A DNA stretch of 64,000 bases, taken from positions 2,108,001-2,172,000 of the forward strand of contig NZ_CAJQUM010000001.1 of assembly GCF_907163265.1 (NCBI RefSeq), given 5' to 3'. Position numbers and translations under genes: made by a program. This DNA is from Georgfuchsia toluolica (lineage in GTDB: Bacteria > Pseudomonadota > Gammaproteobacteria > Burkholderiales > Rhodocyclaceae). Below the pieces are notes generated by a model. The model saw only the letters and a list, made by a program, of their open reading frames with translations. It ran no database searches and had not been told where the DNA came from. Of this stretch, positions 18,344 through 28,154 are shown one piece after another; within the stretch, counting starts at the first letter, position 1; every line of letters starts with the position of its first letter.

Positions 18344-19363
18344 ATGCAATTCGCCGGCTTTACGCTCCGTAATAATCTATTCGTAGCTCCGATGGCCGGC
18401 GTTACCGATCGCCCTTTCCGCCAGTTGTGCCGAAAACTTGGCGCCGGACTCGCAGTATCGGAAATGGTCACCTCGAATTCGCTGCTCTATGGCAGCGCCA
18501 AGACGCGGCGGCGCGCCAACCATGACGGCGAAGCCGGCCCGGTCTCAGTGCAGATCGCCGGCGCCGATCCGGCCATGATGGCCGAGGCCGCGCGTTACAA
18601 TGTCGACGCAGGCGCGCAGATCATCGACATCAACATGGGTTGTCCGGCGAAGAAAGTCTGCAATGTCATGGCCGGCTCGGCGCTGATGCAGGACGAAGCG
18701 CTGGTGGCCAGGATTCTCGGTGCTGTTGTCAAGGCCGTGCCCAACACACCGGTGACGCTGAAGTTCCGCACCGGCTGGAACCGCGAAAACAAAAATGCAC
18801 CGGTCATCGCCCGCATCGCCGAGGACTGCGGCATCCGCGCCGTGGCGATTCACGGCCGCACCCGCGCCGATCAATACATGGGAGAGGCCGAGTACGAAAC
18901 CATTGCGCTGGTCAAATCGCAGATCCGCATTCCGGTGATCGCCAACGGCGACATCACCACGCCGCAAAAGGCCAAGCAGGTGCTTGCCGTCACCGGCGCC
19001 GACGGCGTCATGATCGGCCGCGCCGCGCAGGGCCGACCCTGGTTGTTCCGCGAGATCGAGCACTACCTCAACACCGGCGCCATACTGCCGCCGCCGCGCG
19101 TCGTCGAAATCCATCGCATTCTGCGCGACCATCTCGCCGACCTCTACGCCTTCTACGGCGAGGACACCGGACTCAAGATCGCGCGCAAGCACATTAGCTG
19201 GTATACCAAGGGCCTGCAGGGAGCGGCAAACTTCCGCCATGCCATGAATCAGTTGCAGACGGTCGAAGCGCAACTTGCCGCAACCGATGTTTTTTTCGCC
19301 GAGCAGGCCGCGCACAGCGACCAGCTCAGCTACGATAATTTTGAATCGGCACAGGCCGCCTGA
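18344..19363 (+). CDS. dusB: tRNA-dihydrouridine synthase DusB
   Basis: A flavin enzyme that reduces a tRNA D-loop uridine to dihydrouridine. The ATG at 18344 gives MQFAGFTLRNNLFVAPMAGV, the family start, and 339 residues. Visible are APMAGVTDRPFR, SVQIAGADP, the catalytic INMGCPAKKVCN (Cys) and GRAAQGRPWLF in the FMN phosphate region. It is followed by fis after 37 bases, an arrangement conserved across beta- and gammaproteobacteria in which fis is expressed from the dus promoter. Confidence 0.96.
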   Translation: MQFAGFTLRNNLFVAPMAGVTDRPFRQLCRKLGAGLAVSEMVTSNSLLYGSAKTRRRANHDGEAGPVSVQIAGADPAMMAEAARYNVDAGAQIIDINMGCPAKKVCNVMAGSALMQDEALVARILGAVVKAVPNTPVTLKFRTGWNRENKNAPVIARIAEDCGIRAVAIHGRTRADQYMGEAEYETIALVKSQIRIPVIANGDITTPQKAKQVLAVTGADGVMIGRAAQGRPWLFREIEHYLNTGAILPPPRVVEIHRILRDHLADLYAFYGEDTGLKIARKHISWYTKGLQGAANFRHAMNQLQTVEAQLAATDVFFAEQAAHSDQLSYDNFESAQAA

Positions 19364-19400
19364 AACAAAACAATACCAGGCGAATCGGGGGAAGACATTC

Positions 19401-19631
19401 ATGAGCAACGAACTGCACGATTGCGTCAAGAAAACACTGAATCGCTATTTTCGCGACCTTGATGGCGAAGCGCCGCACGCGGTGTACGACATGGTGGTAT
19501 CCACCGTCGAAAAATCCATGCTCGAAGTGGTGATGGGCCACGCCGACGGCAACCAGACCCTGGCCGCCGACATTCTCGGCATCAACCGCAACACCTTGCG
19601 TCGCAAACTCAACGATTACCGCTTACTTTAA
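19401..19631 (+). CDS. fis: Nucleoid-associated DNA-binding protein Fis
   Basis: 76 residues. The C-terminal half, LAADILGINRNTLRRKLNDY, is the Fis/NtrC-type helix-turn-helix. The N-terminal half lacks part of the long arm of E. coli Fis, as is usual in betaproteobacteria. The ATG at 19401 is preceded by CGGGGGAAG. Fis bends DNA and modulates rRNA and other growth-linked promoters. It is co-directional with dusB upstream and purH 15 bases downstream, which suggests one transcript. Confidence 0.95.
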   Translation: MSNELHDCVKKTLNRYFRDLDGEAPHAVYDMVVSTVEKSMLEVVMGHADGNQTLAADILGINRNTLRRKLNDYRLL

Positions 19632-19646
19632 TTACCGAAACTTTCC

Positions 19647-21224
19647 ATGACCATTTCACATGCACTGATCAGCGTTTCCGACAAGCGCGGCGTTGTCGAT
19701 TTCGCCCGCGCCCTCAATGCAATGGGCATCAAACTGCTGTCCACCGGCGGCACCGCCAGGCTGCTGCGCGAAGCCGGCCTCGCCGTGACCGATGTGTCCC
19801 AACATACCGGTTTTCCCGAAATGCTCGACGGCCGCGTCAAGACCCTGCATCCCAAGGTGCATGGCGGCATCCTCGGCCGCCGCGATTCGCCGGAGCACCT
19901 GAAAACCATGGCCGCGCATGGCATCACGCCGATCGACCTGGTGGTGGTCAACCTCTACCCTTTCCGCGAGACCGTGGCCAGGCCCGATTGCACGCTGGAC
20001 GACGCCATCGAGAACATCGACATCGGCGGCCCGACCATGGTGCGTGCCGCAGCCAAGAATCACGGCAATGAACAGGGCGGCGTCGCCATCGTCACCGATC
20101 CCGACGACTATGCCGAAATCATGGAGGAACTCAAGGCCGGCAAGGGCATCGGCTACAAGACCCGTTTCGCCCTGGCGAAAAAAGCCTTCACGCATACGGC
20201 GCGTTACGACTCCGCCATCGCCAACTGGCTTACCAGCCTCGACGAAAACAACCAACCCGGCACCTTCCCGGACAAGCTGCAACTCGCTTTCGACAAGGTC
20301 GAGACCCTGCGCTACGGCGAGAATCCGCACCAGCAGGCCGCCTTCTACCGGGAGCCGGCGCCGGTTCCCGGCAGCATCGCCAGCTATCGGCAACTGCAGG
20401 GCAAGGAACTCTCCTACAACAATATCGGCGATGCCGATGCGGCGTGGGAATGCGTCAAGGCCTTCGATAGTCACGGCGGCATCGCCTGCGTCATCGTCAA
20501 GCATGCCAACCCGTGCGGCGTCGCGCTCGGCAAGACGGCGGAAGAAGCCTACCGCAAGGCCTTTTCAACCGATCCGACCTCGGCCTTCGGCGGCATCATC
20601 GCTTTCAATGCCATACTCGACAAGGCCGCGGCCGAAGCCATCGCGGGGCAGTTCGCCGAAGTGATCATCGCGCCGGAGATCAGCGCGGAAGCGATGGCCG
20701 TCTTCGCCGCCAAGCAAAACCTGCGCGTACTGGTGGTTCCCCACGGCCAGGTCAGCGGCGCCTTCGACTACAAGCGCGTAGGCGGCGGGCTGCTGGTGCA
20801 GAGCGCCGACGAAGCGCATGTCGCGCTGGCCGACCTCAAGATCGTCACCAAACGCACGCCGACGGAGACCGAAATGCGCGACCTGCTGTTCGCCTGGCGC
20901 GTCGCCAAGTACGTCAAGTCCAACGCCATCGTCTATTGCAAGGACGGCATGACGGTCGGTGTCGGTGCCGGCCAGATGAGCCGCGTCGACTCGGCGCGCA
21001 TCGCCGCGATCAAGGCCGAGAACGCCAAGATGAAGGTGAAAGGTTCGGTGGTGGCATCGGACGCTTTCTTCCCCTTTCGCGACGGGCTCGACGTGCTGGC
21101 GCAAGCCGGCGCCACGGCGGTGATCCAGCCCGGCGGTTCGATGCGTGATGCCGAAGTCATCGCCGCCGCCGACGAGCAGAACCTGGCGATGGTGTTTACC
21201 GGCTTCCGCCACTTCCGGCATTGA
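19647..21224 (+). CDS. purH: Bifunctional AICAR transformylase / IMP cyclohydrolase PurH
   Basis: PurH catalyses the last two steps of IMP synthesis. It has 525 residues with an N-terminal cyclohydrolase/MGS-like domain (about 1-190, with [31 protein letters not shown]) and a C-terminal transformylase domain ([11 protein letters not shown] with the key His, [13 protein letters not shown]). Both domains look intact. It is followed by purD after ten bases, a usual pairing. Confidence 0.98.
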   Translation: MTISHALISVSDKRGVVDFARALNAMGIKLLSTGGTARLLREAGLAVTDVSQHTGFPEMLDGRVKTLHPKVHGGILGRRDSPEHLKTMAAHGITPIDLVVVNLYPFRETVARPDCTLDDAIENIDIGGPTMVRAAAKNHGNEQGGVAIVTDPDDYAEIMEELKAGKGIGYKTRFALAKKAFTHTARYDSAIANWLTSLDENNQPGTFPDKLQLAFDKVETLRYGENPHQQAAFYREPAPVPGSIASYRQLQGKELSYNNIGDADAAWECVKAFDSHGGIACVIVKHANPCGVALGKTAEEAYRKAFSTDPTSAFGGIIAFNAILDKAAAEAIAGQFAEVIIAPEISAEAMAVFAAKQNLRVLVVPHGQVSGAFDYKRVGGGLLVQSADEAHVALADLKIVTKRTPTETEMRDLLFAWRVAKYVKSNAIVYCKDGMTVGVGAGQMSRVDSARIAAIKAENAKMKVKGSVVASDAFFPFRDGLDVLAQAGATAVIQPGGSMRDAEVIAAADEQNLAMVFTGFRHFRH

Positions 21225-21234
21225 TGGGTATTCC

Positions 21235-22503
21235 ATGAAGTTATTGGTCATCGGTTCCGGCGGCCGCGAACATGCGCTGGCCTGGCGCCTGGCGCAGTCG
21301 CCGAAAGTGCACAAGGTCTTCGTCGCCCCCGGCAATGCCGGCACGGCGCATGAGGAAGGCCTGGAAAATGTTGCATTGAACGCAATCCCGAACCTGATCG
21401 CCTTTGCGCAGAATGAAGGCATCCACGCCACCGTGGTCGGCCCGGAAGCGCCGCTGGCGGCGGGAATCGTCAATGCGTTTCGCGCCGCCGGACTGCGCAT
21501 CTTCGGCCCCACACAGGCCGCGGCCCAGCTCGAAAGCTCGAAGGATTTTGCCAAGCGCTTCATGGCGCGGCATAACATTCCGACCGCGAAGTTCCAGACC
21601 TTCTCGAATGCCGACGAAGCGCGTGCCTATGTACGCGCCGAAGGCGCTCCCATCGTGGTCAAGGCTGATGGCCTCGCCGCCGGCAAGGGCGTCGTCGTCG
21701 CCATGACCCAGGCCGAAGCCGAGGCTGCCATCGACATGATGCTGGTGGACAACAAAATGGGCGATGCCGGCGCGCGTGTCGTGGTCGAGGAATTCCTCGA
21801 CGGCGAGGAAGCCAGCTTCATCGTCATGACCGACGGCAAGCATGCACTGGCGATGGCGACCAGCCAGGATCACAAGCGTCTGCAGGATGGCGATGCCGGC
21901 CCCAATACCGGCGGCATGGGCGCCTATTCGCCGGCACCGGTGGTAACGCCCGAAATCCATGCCCGCGTGATGCGCGAGGTAATCATGCCGACCCTGCGCG
22001 GCATGGAAGCCGATGGCCTCGTCTATACCGGCTTTCTCTACGCCGGCCTGATGATCAAACCGGATGGCACGCTCAAGGTGCTCGAATTCAACTGCCGCTT
22101 CGGCGACCCGGAAACCCAGCCCATCATGCTGCGCCTGAAGAGCGATTTCAGCGAACTGATCGATGCCGGCATCGACGGCAGGCTCGATGAGGTGGAAGCC
22201 GAGTGGGATCGCCGTGTCGCGCTCGGCGTGGTACTGGCTGCCGGTGGCTACCCCGACTGCCCGAAGAAGGGCGATGTCATCCGCGGCCTGGATAACCGCG
22301 TCGACGATGTGCGCGTGTTTCATGCCGGCACGGCGCAACAAGACGGCACAGTCATCACCTCCGGCGGCCGCGTGCTCTGCGTCACCGCGCTCGGCGATAC
22401 GCTCAAACTGGCGCAGAGCCACGCTTACGAGGCCGTGGCGCAAATCTCCTTCGATGGCATGCAGTACCGCAACGACATCGGTCACCGCGCAATCAAGAAA
22501 TAA
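21235..22503 (+). CDS. purD: Phosphoribosylamine-glycine ligase PurD
   Basis: PurD joins glycine to phosphoribosylamine in the second step of purine synthesis using ATP. The ATG at 21235 gives [19 protein letters not shown] and 422 residues. The ATP-grasp core shows [29 protein letters not shown] and the metal-binding [12 protein letters not shown]. It is in line with purH. An imperfect inverted repeat (B5) begins at its stop codon. Confidence 0.98.
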   Translation: MKLLVIGSGGREHALAWRLAQSPKVHKVFVAPGNAGTAHEEGLENVALNAIPNLIAFAQNEGIHATVVGPEAPLAAGIVNAFRAAGLRIFGPTQAAAQLESSKDFAKRFMARHNIPTAKFQTFSNADEARAYVRAEGAPIVVKADGLAAGKGVVVAMTQAEAEAAIDMMLVDNKMGDAGARVVVEEFLDGEEASFIVMTDGKHALAMATSQDHKRLQDGDAGPNTGGMGAYSPAPVVTPEIHARVMREVIMPTLRGMEADGLVYTGFLYAGLMIKPDGTLKVLEFNCRFGDPETQPIMLRLKSDFSELIDAGIDGRLDEVEAEWDRRVALGVVLAAGGYPDCPKKGDVIRGLDNRVDDVRVFHAGTAQQDGTVITSGGRVLCVTALGDTLKLAQSHAYEAVAQISFDGMQYRNDIGHRAIKK

Positions 22504-22598
22504 AGGTTCAAGATACAAGGTCCAAGATTCAAGGTAGAAATTTGTCGAGCCTTCTACCTTGCCTCTTGAATCCTGCCCCCTTGAATCTTGAGACTTGA
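22504..22598. repeat. Imperfect inverted repeat of TTCAAG-type words (copy B5)
   Basis: The left half (22504-22539) repeats words like AAGGTTCAAGA and CCAAGATTCAAGG. The right half (22552-22597) holds TTCTACCTTGCCTCTTGAA and CTTGAATCTTGAGACTTG. The architecture is that of family B (tandem short words in inverted arms abutting a stop codon), but the word differs. It fills the purD-hemF gap completely, ending at the hemF ATG. Confidence 0.7.
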
Positions 22599-22600
22599 CC

Positions 22601-23482
22601 ATGGACACGCAATCCGTTCACCAATATTTCTCTTCTCTTCAGGAAAGCATCGTCTCGGCGCTGGCGACGTTTGACGGCAAGCCCTTCCTGCGTGATCGCT
22701 GGGAGCATGGCACTGCCTGCGTCATCGAGGAAGGCAACTGCTTCGAACGCGGCGGAGTTAATTTCTCACATGTCATCGGTGAGCGGATGCCGGCTTCAGC
22801 GACTGCGCACCGCCCGGAACTGGCGGGCCGCCGCTTCGAGGCGATGGGCGTTTCGCTGGTATTGCATCCGCGCAATCCCTACTGCCCTACCGCGCACGCC
22901 AATGTGCGCTGTTTCATCGCCACCAGGGAAGGCGAAGATCCGGTGTGGTGGTTTGGCGGCGGCATGGATCTCACGCCCTATTACGGGTTTGAGGAAGACG
23001 CCGTGCATTTTCATCGCACCTGCCGCGATGCGCTGTCGCCCTTTGGCAGCGATGTGCACGCGCGCTATAAAAAGTGGTGCGATGAATATTTTTTTCTCAA
23101 GCACCGCAATGAACCGCGCGGCATCGGCGGCATCTTCTTCGACGACCTCAACGAAGGCGGTTTCGAGCGTTGCTTCGGCATGACACGCGCGGTCGGCGAC
23201 AACTTCATCAATACCTATCTGCCGATTCTGCAACGCCGCCGCGATCTGCCCTATGGTGATCGCGAACGCGACTTCCAGGCCTACCGGCGCGGGCGCTACG
23301 TCGAATTCAATCTGGTCTTTGATCGTGGCACGCTGTTTGGTCTGCAATCGGGCGGGCGCACCGAGTCGATCCTGATGTCGCTGCCGCCCATCGTGAAATG
23401 GCGCTACGACTGGCATCCCGAACCCGGTAGCACCGAAGAAAAGCTCTACACCGATTTCCTCAGGCCGCGCGACTGGGTTTAA
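22601..23482 (+). CDS. hemF: Oxygen-dependent coproporphyrinogen III oxidase HemF
   Basis: HemF oxidatively decarboxylates coproporphyrinogen III to protoporphyrinogen IX using oxygen. It has 293 residues, close to the family length. Visible motifs are [56 protein letters not shown] and [14 protein letters not shown]. The ATG at 22601 is used; an in-frame TTG lies six bases earlier. It is co-directional with purH-purD and converges with hemY. Confidence 0.97.
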   Translation: MDTQSVHQYFSSLQESIVSALATFDGKPFLRDRWEHGTACVIEEGNCFERGGVNFSHVIGERMPASATAHRPELAGRRFEAMGVSLVLHPRNPYCPTAHANVRCFIATREGEDPVWWFGGGMDLTPYYGFEEDAVHFHRTCRDALSPFGSDVHARYKKWCDEYFFLKHRNEPRGIGGIFFDDLNEGGFERCFGMTRAVGDNFINTYLPILQRRRDLPYGDRERDFQAYRRGRYVEFNLVFDRGTLFGLQSGGRTESILMSLPPIVKWRYDWHPEPGSTEEKLYTDFLRPRDWV

Positions 23483-23485
23483 CCT

Positions 23486-23675
23486 GAAAACCTCGGGTCA
23501 CACCACAGAAGACGTGACCGAAGAAAATCCCCGTGGGACGGAGGGCACAGAGGAAACCCGAGAAAACAGAAACTGATCTACCTCCCCAACGAGGTAAGGG
23601 GATAAGAGAAGGCAATGCCTTGTTTCTCCTCCGTGTTTTTCGTGTGCTCTGTGGTGAACTGCTTTTTCTTGGTTT
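23486..23675. repeat. Family-B inverted repeat, copy B3, between convergent hemF and hemY
   Basis: The gap of about 190 bases has no gene. The left part is CCTGAAAACCTCGGGTCACA then CCACAGAAG. The right part is GTGCTCTGTGGTGAACTGCT. Inside lies the E word TGACCGAAGAAAATCCCC (23515) and GGGCACAGAGG. The outer words CCTGAAAACCTC and GTGAACTGCTTTTT are shared with copy B4 (30474-30680), which fixes the element ends. It could act as a bidirectional terminator. Confidence 0.7.
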
Positions 23676-23679
23676 AGCG

Positions 23680-24864
23680 CTACTGGGAGAATTCCCCCGC
23701 GGCGGCGCGGTAATGCGCATTGGCCTGAGTTTCCTGCCCGAGTTGATCGAGCAGGGCCGCCAGCTCAAGGTGCGCCCAACGCGAGGACTGCACCGACAGA
23801 GAAGCTTCCAGATAGCTTTGCGCCTTGCCCCAGAGTTGCTGGCGACGGCATAGCCGCCCCAACGCCAGCAGCAACTTGGCATCGCCGGGATGAACATGCA
23901 GCCAACGCTCGGCATGAGCAATGCGGGCCAGGGTATCGCCGCATTTGCAATCGCCATAGGCTGCGGCCAGGTCGCTGTCCCAATGGGCGTCCAGCGCATC
24001 CTCGATCAGCCGCGCCGCTTCGGCATGGTTCTCGGTGGTACAAAGGATCGGAGCAGCATGCAGCACCAAGCCGGGTTCGAGCCGATCGGATTCCGGCAGT
24101 GCGCGCAGGAAATGTTCCAACTCGGCGCCAGTCTCTCCTCTAACTTTGAGTTGACCGAGGATTTCACGTTGTGCGCGATGCCGCAGCGGCGCCGCCTGTT
24201 CCGCGGTCATCGCCTTGTGCTTTTTCAGTTGCCGCACCACGCGCTCCACTTCGCGCCATTGTCCGAGTCCCTGATAAACCCGCAGCAACAGGCGCTGCGC
24301 GGCAACGTGCCGGCCTCCGGTGCGCGTAAATTCTTCGAGCAACTCCAGGGCAGCGGCATAATCTCGTTTGTCGGCCGCGATGCCGGCCTCGATCATCAGG
24401 CGCGCGCCTGAGCCATGCGGATCACTCGCGCGCGCTTTCTGTCGCCAGATCGTTTCACGCTCCTCGTCGCGCATGCGATGTGCAACATGCTGCGCCAACA
24501 ACGCCGCCAGTAGCGGTGCGTGTCCTGCATCGAAGGATATTTCGGCCAAGCGCAGCGCGCGGCTGTAACGTCCCTCCATGGACATGATTACCGCCTCGCG
24601 CAAGGCACTGTCCGCCGTTTCGTGCGCGCGATGTCTACGGAATTCGCGCACGGATGCCGGCAAGGCGATCAGGGCGCCGAACGAACGCACAAAGAGATAG
24701 AACAGGAAAAAGCCCAACAGCGTCAGAATCAGCATCAGGTTGAGCGACAGTTCAGCCCGCCAGGGCGGCAACGCCAGCAGCACATAGCCGCCGTTGTTAA
24801 GCGCCGCCAGCGAGAGTCCGGCCGCCAGTGCGGCAAGTATCAGCAGCCAGAGCAGCGCGCGCAT
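23680..24864 (-). CDS. hemY: HemY-type membrane protein with TPR repeats
   Basis: 394 residues. It has two N-terminal transmembrane helices (residues about 4-25 and 41-62, WLLILAALAAGLSLAAL and LMLILTLLGFFLFYLFV), then helical TPR-like repeats to the end (for example HPLLAALLAQHV-like and LLLALGRLCRRQQLWGKAQS). It belongs to the proteobacterial HemY family encoded beside hemX, whose exact role in haem metabolism is unsettled; it is unrelated to protoporphyrinogen oxidase HemY of Bacillus. The ATG at 24864 shares one base with the hemX stop, implying coupled translation. Confidence 0.9.
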   Translation of the reverse strand: MRALLWLLILAALAAGLSLAALNNGGYVLLALPPWRAELSLNLMLILTLLGFFLFYLFVRSFGALIALPASVREFRRHRAHETADSALREAVIMSMEGRYSRALRLAEISFDAGHAPLLAALLAQHVAHRMRDEERETIWRQKARASDPHGSGARLMIEAGIAADKRDYAAALELLEEFTRTGGRHVAAQRLLLRVYQGLGQWREVERVVRQLKKHKAMTAEQAAPLRHRAQREILGQLKVRGETGAELEHFLRALPESDRLEPGLVLHAAPILCTTENHAEAARLIEDALDAHWDSDLAAAYGDCKCGDTLARIAHAERWLHVHPGDAKLLLALGRLCRRQQLWGKAQSYLEASLSVQSSRWAHLELAALLDQLGQETQANAHYRAAAGEFSQ

Positions 24865-25940
24865 TATTTCCTGCCGAGCTTGAAGTTGCGCACCGCCGCC
24901 AGTGTCTCGTTGAGCGAAGGCGCCTGCTGCACGACATTCAGTGCGGAAAGCCCTTTCAGCGTCGCAATCGCGGACTGCACCGGACGCGACTGCGTATCGA
25001 AGTAGCGATCCAGCCACTCCGCCACCTGGCGCGTATCTTCGCGGAAGCTGCGGGCGTCGCGCGCCAGCAGGGCAAGCCTGGCGTTGACCAGCCGCAGCTT
25101 GATGTTCTCGCGCAGGAAGTAAGCCTGCGTTGGGGGCAGCAAACCGGGATCGGCATGGTCGACGCGCTCGACGCGAATCAACTGGCGCACCTCTGCCCAC
25201 AGGTCGTTAAGTAGCGCCTGCCACCAGGCATCCTGCTTCACCACCGCTTTAGCGGGTTTGGCAGCCTGTGCATTTTGCATTTTCGCGCTTTCGTTTTTCG
25301 GTCTTTGCTCAAAGGCCATCGGGAAGCTGTCTACCTGCGCGACAATGCTTTCGATCTTCAGCGCCAGGCCGGAAATATCGGCCACCGGCAGCGCGGTGAG
25401 ATTGGCGATATCGTGCGCAATCAATTTGCGCAAAGGCAGGAATTGCGGCTGCGCCGCCTTGGCCAGGCGCGCATCGGCGCCATTCAGGGCGATCAGCGCC
25501 GCCTCGACATTCCCCGCCAGTTGCAACTGCTGGACGGCGATGGTGATCGACTGTTCCACTTCGGCCAGCAGGCGTTCATCGCGGGTGCGCGACAACTCCT
25601 GGTACATCGATTCGAGCGCGACCTGCTGGCTTTGCGCGGAGGCAGAGTCGGCTTCGAGCAGGGCCACTCGTGCCTGCAGCGCGGCCGCGAGTTCCTGGTT
25701 CTGTTTGGCGAGCGCCCTGCTCTCACGCACCATGATGTCGTTGTCTGCCAGGCGCTTGGCGAAGTCCTGGCGTAGACCCTCGATCCGCGTGTGGGTGTCG
25801 AACCACTGCCACAGCAGGAGCGCCGCCAATACGGCCGCCACCAGCGGCAATAGCGAGCGCCGGCGCAAAGCGGGCTGGTCGGGCGCCGGAGCGGTTTCGA
25901 CAGGGGGAACGGCTGGCGCGGCAGAGGGTTTGTTATCCAT
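24864..25940 (-). CDS. hemX: HemX-family membrane protein (uroporphyrinogen III C-methyltransferase-like annotation)
   Basis: About 358 residues from ATG 25940. A Pro/Ala-rich cytoplasmic start is followed by one transmembrane helix (LLPLVAAVLAALLLWQWF, about residues 30-47), a predicted coiled coil (about 50-120) and a helical periplasmic domain with the HemX core (LRENIKLRLVNARLALLARD). It lacks methyltransferase motifs, so the enzymatic name often attached to this family is not supported. It overlaps the end of hemD by eight bases in the hemC-hemD-hemX-hemY operon. Confidence 0.9.
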   Translation of the reverse strand: MDNKPSAAPAVPPVETAPAPDQPALRRRSLLPLVAAVLAALLLWQWFDTHTRIEGLRQDFAKRLADNDIMVRESRALAKQNQELAAALQARVALLEADSASAQSQQVALESMYQELSRTRDERLLAEVEQSITIAVQQLQLAGNVEAALIALNGADARLAKAAQPQFLPLRKLIAHDIANLTALPVADISGLALKIESIVAQVDSFPMAFEQRPKNESAKMQNAQAAKPAKAVVKQDAWWQALLNDLWAEVRQLIRVERVDHADPGLLPPTQAYFLRENIKLRLVNARLALLARDARSFREDTRQVAEWLDRYFDTQSRPVQSAIATLKGLSALNVVQQAPSLNETLAAVRNFKLGRK

Positions 25941-26712
25941 AGTGGGCAAAATATTCTATCAAGCCCGCGACCAGACCATCGTCGCCGGAGCCGGTCTGCT
26001 GAATGAGGGTGTGGCCAAGCTCGCCTGCTTGCGTGCCGATGCGTGCATGCGGCACGAACAACGGGGTCTTGCGCAGCCATGCCTGCCCGAGTTTGCCCAC
26101 CATTTCGTGGAGATTGCGCAAGCCTTCGCTGCTGGTCACGGTGATCGCATCGAGGGTACGGTCTTCCCAATGCTTCAACAAGACCATCCCGTCATTGGCA
26201 GGCTTGCCGCGCCTATAGCTGGCGACATGCAGCACCTCGGCACCGCGTTCGCGCAACACGTCGCCGAGCAACTCGCGCCCACCATCACCGCGAAAAATCA
26301 CGATGCGCCGGCCAGCGACGTTCTGTAGTTCGGGCACCTCCAGCAGGGCTTCGGAATCGAAGCGGCCGCGTGGCGTCAGTACATTCGTGATGCCATGGCG
26401 CGAAAGCGCCTGTTCGCTACTCTCGCCCACCGTCACGGCACGTACATGCGCCGGCCAGCCGCGATGGCGCAGGACATGCTCCAGCGATTTATCGACGGCG
26501 TTCGGACTAACGAATACCGCAAAATCGAAATCGTCCAGCCGCAAGGCGATGTCATGCAGGGGCTTGGCGTCATCGAGATCGCAAATGGTCAGCACGGGGA
26601 ACAGGATGGGGTGCGCGCCCAGATTCTGCAAAACTTCAGCCAGATGGGCCGCCTGCCCGGCCGGCCGCGTTACCACGATATGCTTGCCCGCCAGCGGCGA
26701 TGCGGCAACCAT
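25933..26712 (-). CDS. hemD: Uroporphyrinogen-III synthase HemD
   Basis: HemD cyclises and inverts ring D of hydroxymethylbilane to uroporphyrinogen III. It has 259 residues. The family is weakly conserved, but VVTRPAGQAAHLAEVL at the start, VFVSPNAVD, RIVIFRGDGGRELL and ITVTSSEGLRNL near the end are typical. It is six bases downstream of hemC on the same strand, which confirms the call. Confidence 0.94.
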   Translation of the reverse strand: MVAASPLAGKHIVVTRPAGQAAHLAEVLQNLGAHPILFPVLTICDLDDAKPLHDIALRLDDFDFAVFVSPNAVDKSLEHVLRHRGWPAHVRAVTVGESSEQALSRHGITNVLTPRGRFDSEALLEVPELQNVAGRRIVIFRGDGGRELLGDVLRERGAEVLHVASYRRGKPANDGMVLLKHWEDRTLDAITVTSSEGLRNLHEMVGKLGQAWLRKTPLFVPHARIGTQAGELGHTLIQQTGSGDDGLVAGLIEYFAHYG

Positions 26713-26718
26713 GCCTAC

Positions 26719-27651
26719 TTACTGGCCAAGCTCGGCCAGAATTTCGTCGGCACCGTCGACACGCAGCCGTTCGGCGACAGTCAGCCCCAATTGTTCGGCA
26801 TCCGCGGCGCGACCTTCAAGCTCGGCGCGGGCGATGCGGCTGCCATCTGGACGCGCCACCAGGCCGCGCAGCCACAAGCTGTCATTGCGCAACGTCGCAT
26901 AGGCTCCCAACGGCACTTCGCAGCTGCCCGCCAGCGCGCGCGACACGGCGCGTTCGGCACGCACGCAGGCCGCCGTCTCGGCGTCGTTCAACGGCGCCAT
27001 CCACTGCGCCACCTCGGGCCGTGCCGCCAGGGCTTCGATGCCGATGGCGCCCTGCCCCGCCGCGGGCAGCGAAATCTCGGCCGGCAGCACACTGCGGATT
27101 CGATCTGCCAGACCGAGGCGCGTCAACCCGGCCGCCGCAAGAATGATGGCGTCGTAATCGCCGGCATCAAGCTTCCTCAGGCGCGTATCGAGATTGCCGC
27201 GCAGGCTGGTCACCGCAAGGTGCGGATAAAGCGCGTGGAGCTGCGATTCGCGCCGCAGGCTGGAAGTGCCCACCACCGCTCCCGGCGGCATGTCGTCCAG
27301 CGCTGCGTAGCGACTGGAAACGAAGGCATCGAGCGGCGTTTCGCGCGGGCCGATGGCCACCAGGGCAAACTCCTCGGCCAGCGTCATCGGCACATCCTTC
27401 ATCGAATGCACGGCGATGTCGGCGCTGCCGTCGAGCAGCGCGGTTTCAAGTTCCTTGACGAACAGGCCCTTGCCGCCCACCTTGGCCAGCGGACGATCGA
27501 GAATCTGGTCGCCGCGCGTCGTCATACCGAGCAGTTCAACGCTGCATGACGGGTACTGCTGGCGCAACAGATCGCGCACATGCTCCGCCTGCCAGAGGGC
27601 AAGCCGCGACTCGCGCGTAGCGATGACAATGCGATTGGGTAAGGCGGTCAT
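26719..27651 (-). CDS. hemC: Porphobilinogen deaminase (hydroxymethylbilane synthase) HemC
   Basis: HemC polymerises four porphobilinogens to hydroxymethylbilane. The ATG at 27651 ([20 protein letters not shown]) gives 310 residues. Visible are [44 protein letters not shown] and the cofactor-binding cysteine in [13 protein letters not shown]. It is the first gene of the haem operon. An extended -10 element lies about 40 bases upstream. Confidence 0.97.
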   Translation of the reverse strand: MTALPNRIVIATRESRLALWQAEHVRDLLRQQYPSCSVELLGMTTRGDQILDRPLAKVGGKGLFVKELETALLDGSADIAVHSMKDVPMTLAEEFALVAIGPRETPLDAFVSSRYAALDDMPPGAVVGTSSLRRESQLHALYPHLAVTSLRGNLDTRLRKLDAGDYDAIILAAAGLTRLGLADRIRSVLPAEISLPAAGQGAIGIEALAARPEVAQWMAPLNDAETAACVRAERAVSRALAGSCEVPLGAYATLRNDSLWLRGLVARPDGSRIARAELEGRAADAEQLGLTVAERLRVDGADEILAELGQ

Positions 27652-27685
27652 GATCGGGAAAGGGGTTGGGCGGAAAGTCGCGTGG

Positions 27686-27694
27686 ATTCTAGCA
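27686..27694 (-). promoter_or_regulatory. Candidate extended -10 promoter for hemC operon
   Basis: Read on the minus strand the sequence is TGCTAGAAT, matching TGnTAnnnT, about 35-43 bases upstream of the hemC ATG. No convincing -35 box is seen at normal spacing. Confidence 0.45.
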
Positions 27695-27911
27695 TGCAGG
27701 GGCTTCCGGCTTGCTGCCCGCCAAAACCGGACCACACCCCTCTGCGGCAAGATCGCCGGTCTGCTCGCGGCGCAACGCACGATTCAAACTGTGCTGCGCA
27801 ATGTCTCGGAAAAAGGCAAGCGCAAAATCAGAGACCAGAAGTAACGGTCCAGAAGATACTGCCCGGGAACGCTCTACGCCCCCGGGGTGATCTTGTTCAA
27901 ATACTCAAAGC

Positions 27912-28154
27912 TTACTTTTTCGCCTTGGACTTCTTGATGAAGGTCGTGGCTGCGTCGAGTGCTGCTGTCGTGATCTTGCCCGTTTCCCGGAGCGTCAGAA
28001 GCAAGGCCACCGGCCGCGGAAGATTCCTTCCCGTCTCATAGCGGCTGCCGCCACTTTGGGTAACGCCAAGTCCCGACCAGAAGGTCTGCTGGTTTACCCC
28101 CAGCTTCTTGCGGTAATCGGCGAGGTTCGAAAGATCAAATTTTGGCTTGGCCAT
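27912..28154 (-). CDS. Small helix-turn-helix (XRE-like) DNA-binding protein
   Basis: 80 residues. The segment YRKKLGVNQQTFWSGLGVTQ then SGGSRYETGR is a Cro/CI-type helix-turn-helix, with the recognition helix around TQSGGSRYE. The C-terminus ends in a basic tail KKSKAKK. It probably binds DNA as a small regulator. It is monocistronic, upstream of and divergent from nothing obvious, lying between the haem operon and the HU-like gene. The target is unknown. Proteins of this size and tail are common in betaproteobacteria. Confidence 0.75.
   Translation of the reverse strand: MAKPKFDLSNLADYRKKLGVNQQTFWSGLGVTQSGGSRYETGRNLPRPVALLLTLRETGKITTAALDAATTFIKKSKAKK

Noticed and set aside
21241-22608. A 455-codon open frame opposite purD
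   Set aside because: Shadow frame; purD is complete on the other strand.
24864-25940. HemX as a genuine uroporphyrinogen III methyltransferase
   Set aside because: No SAM-binding or CobA/CysG motifs; it is a one-helix membrane protein of the HemX family.
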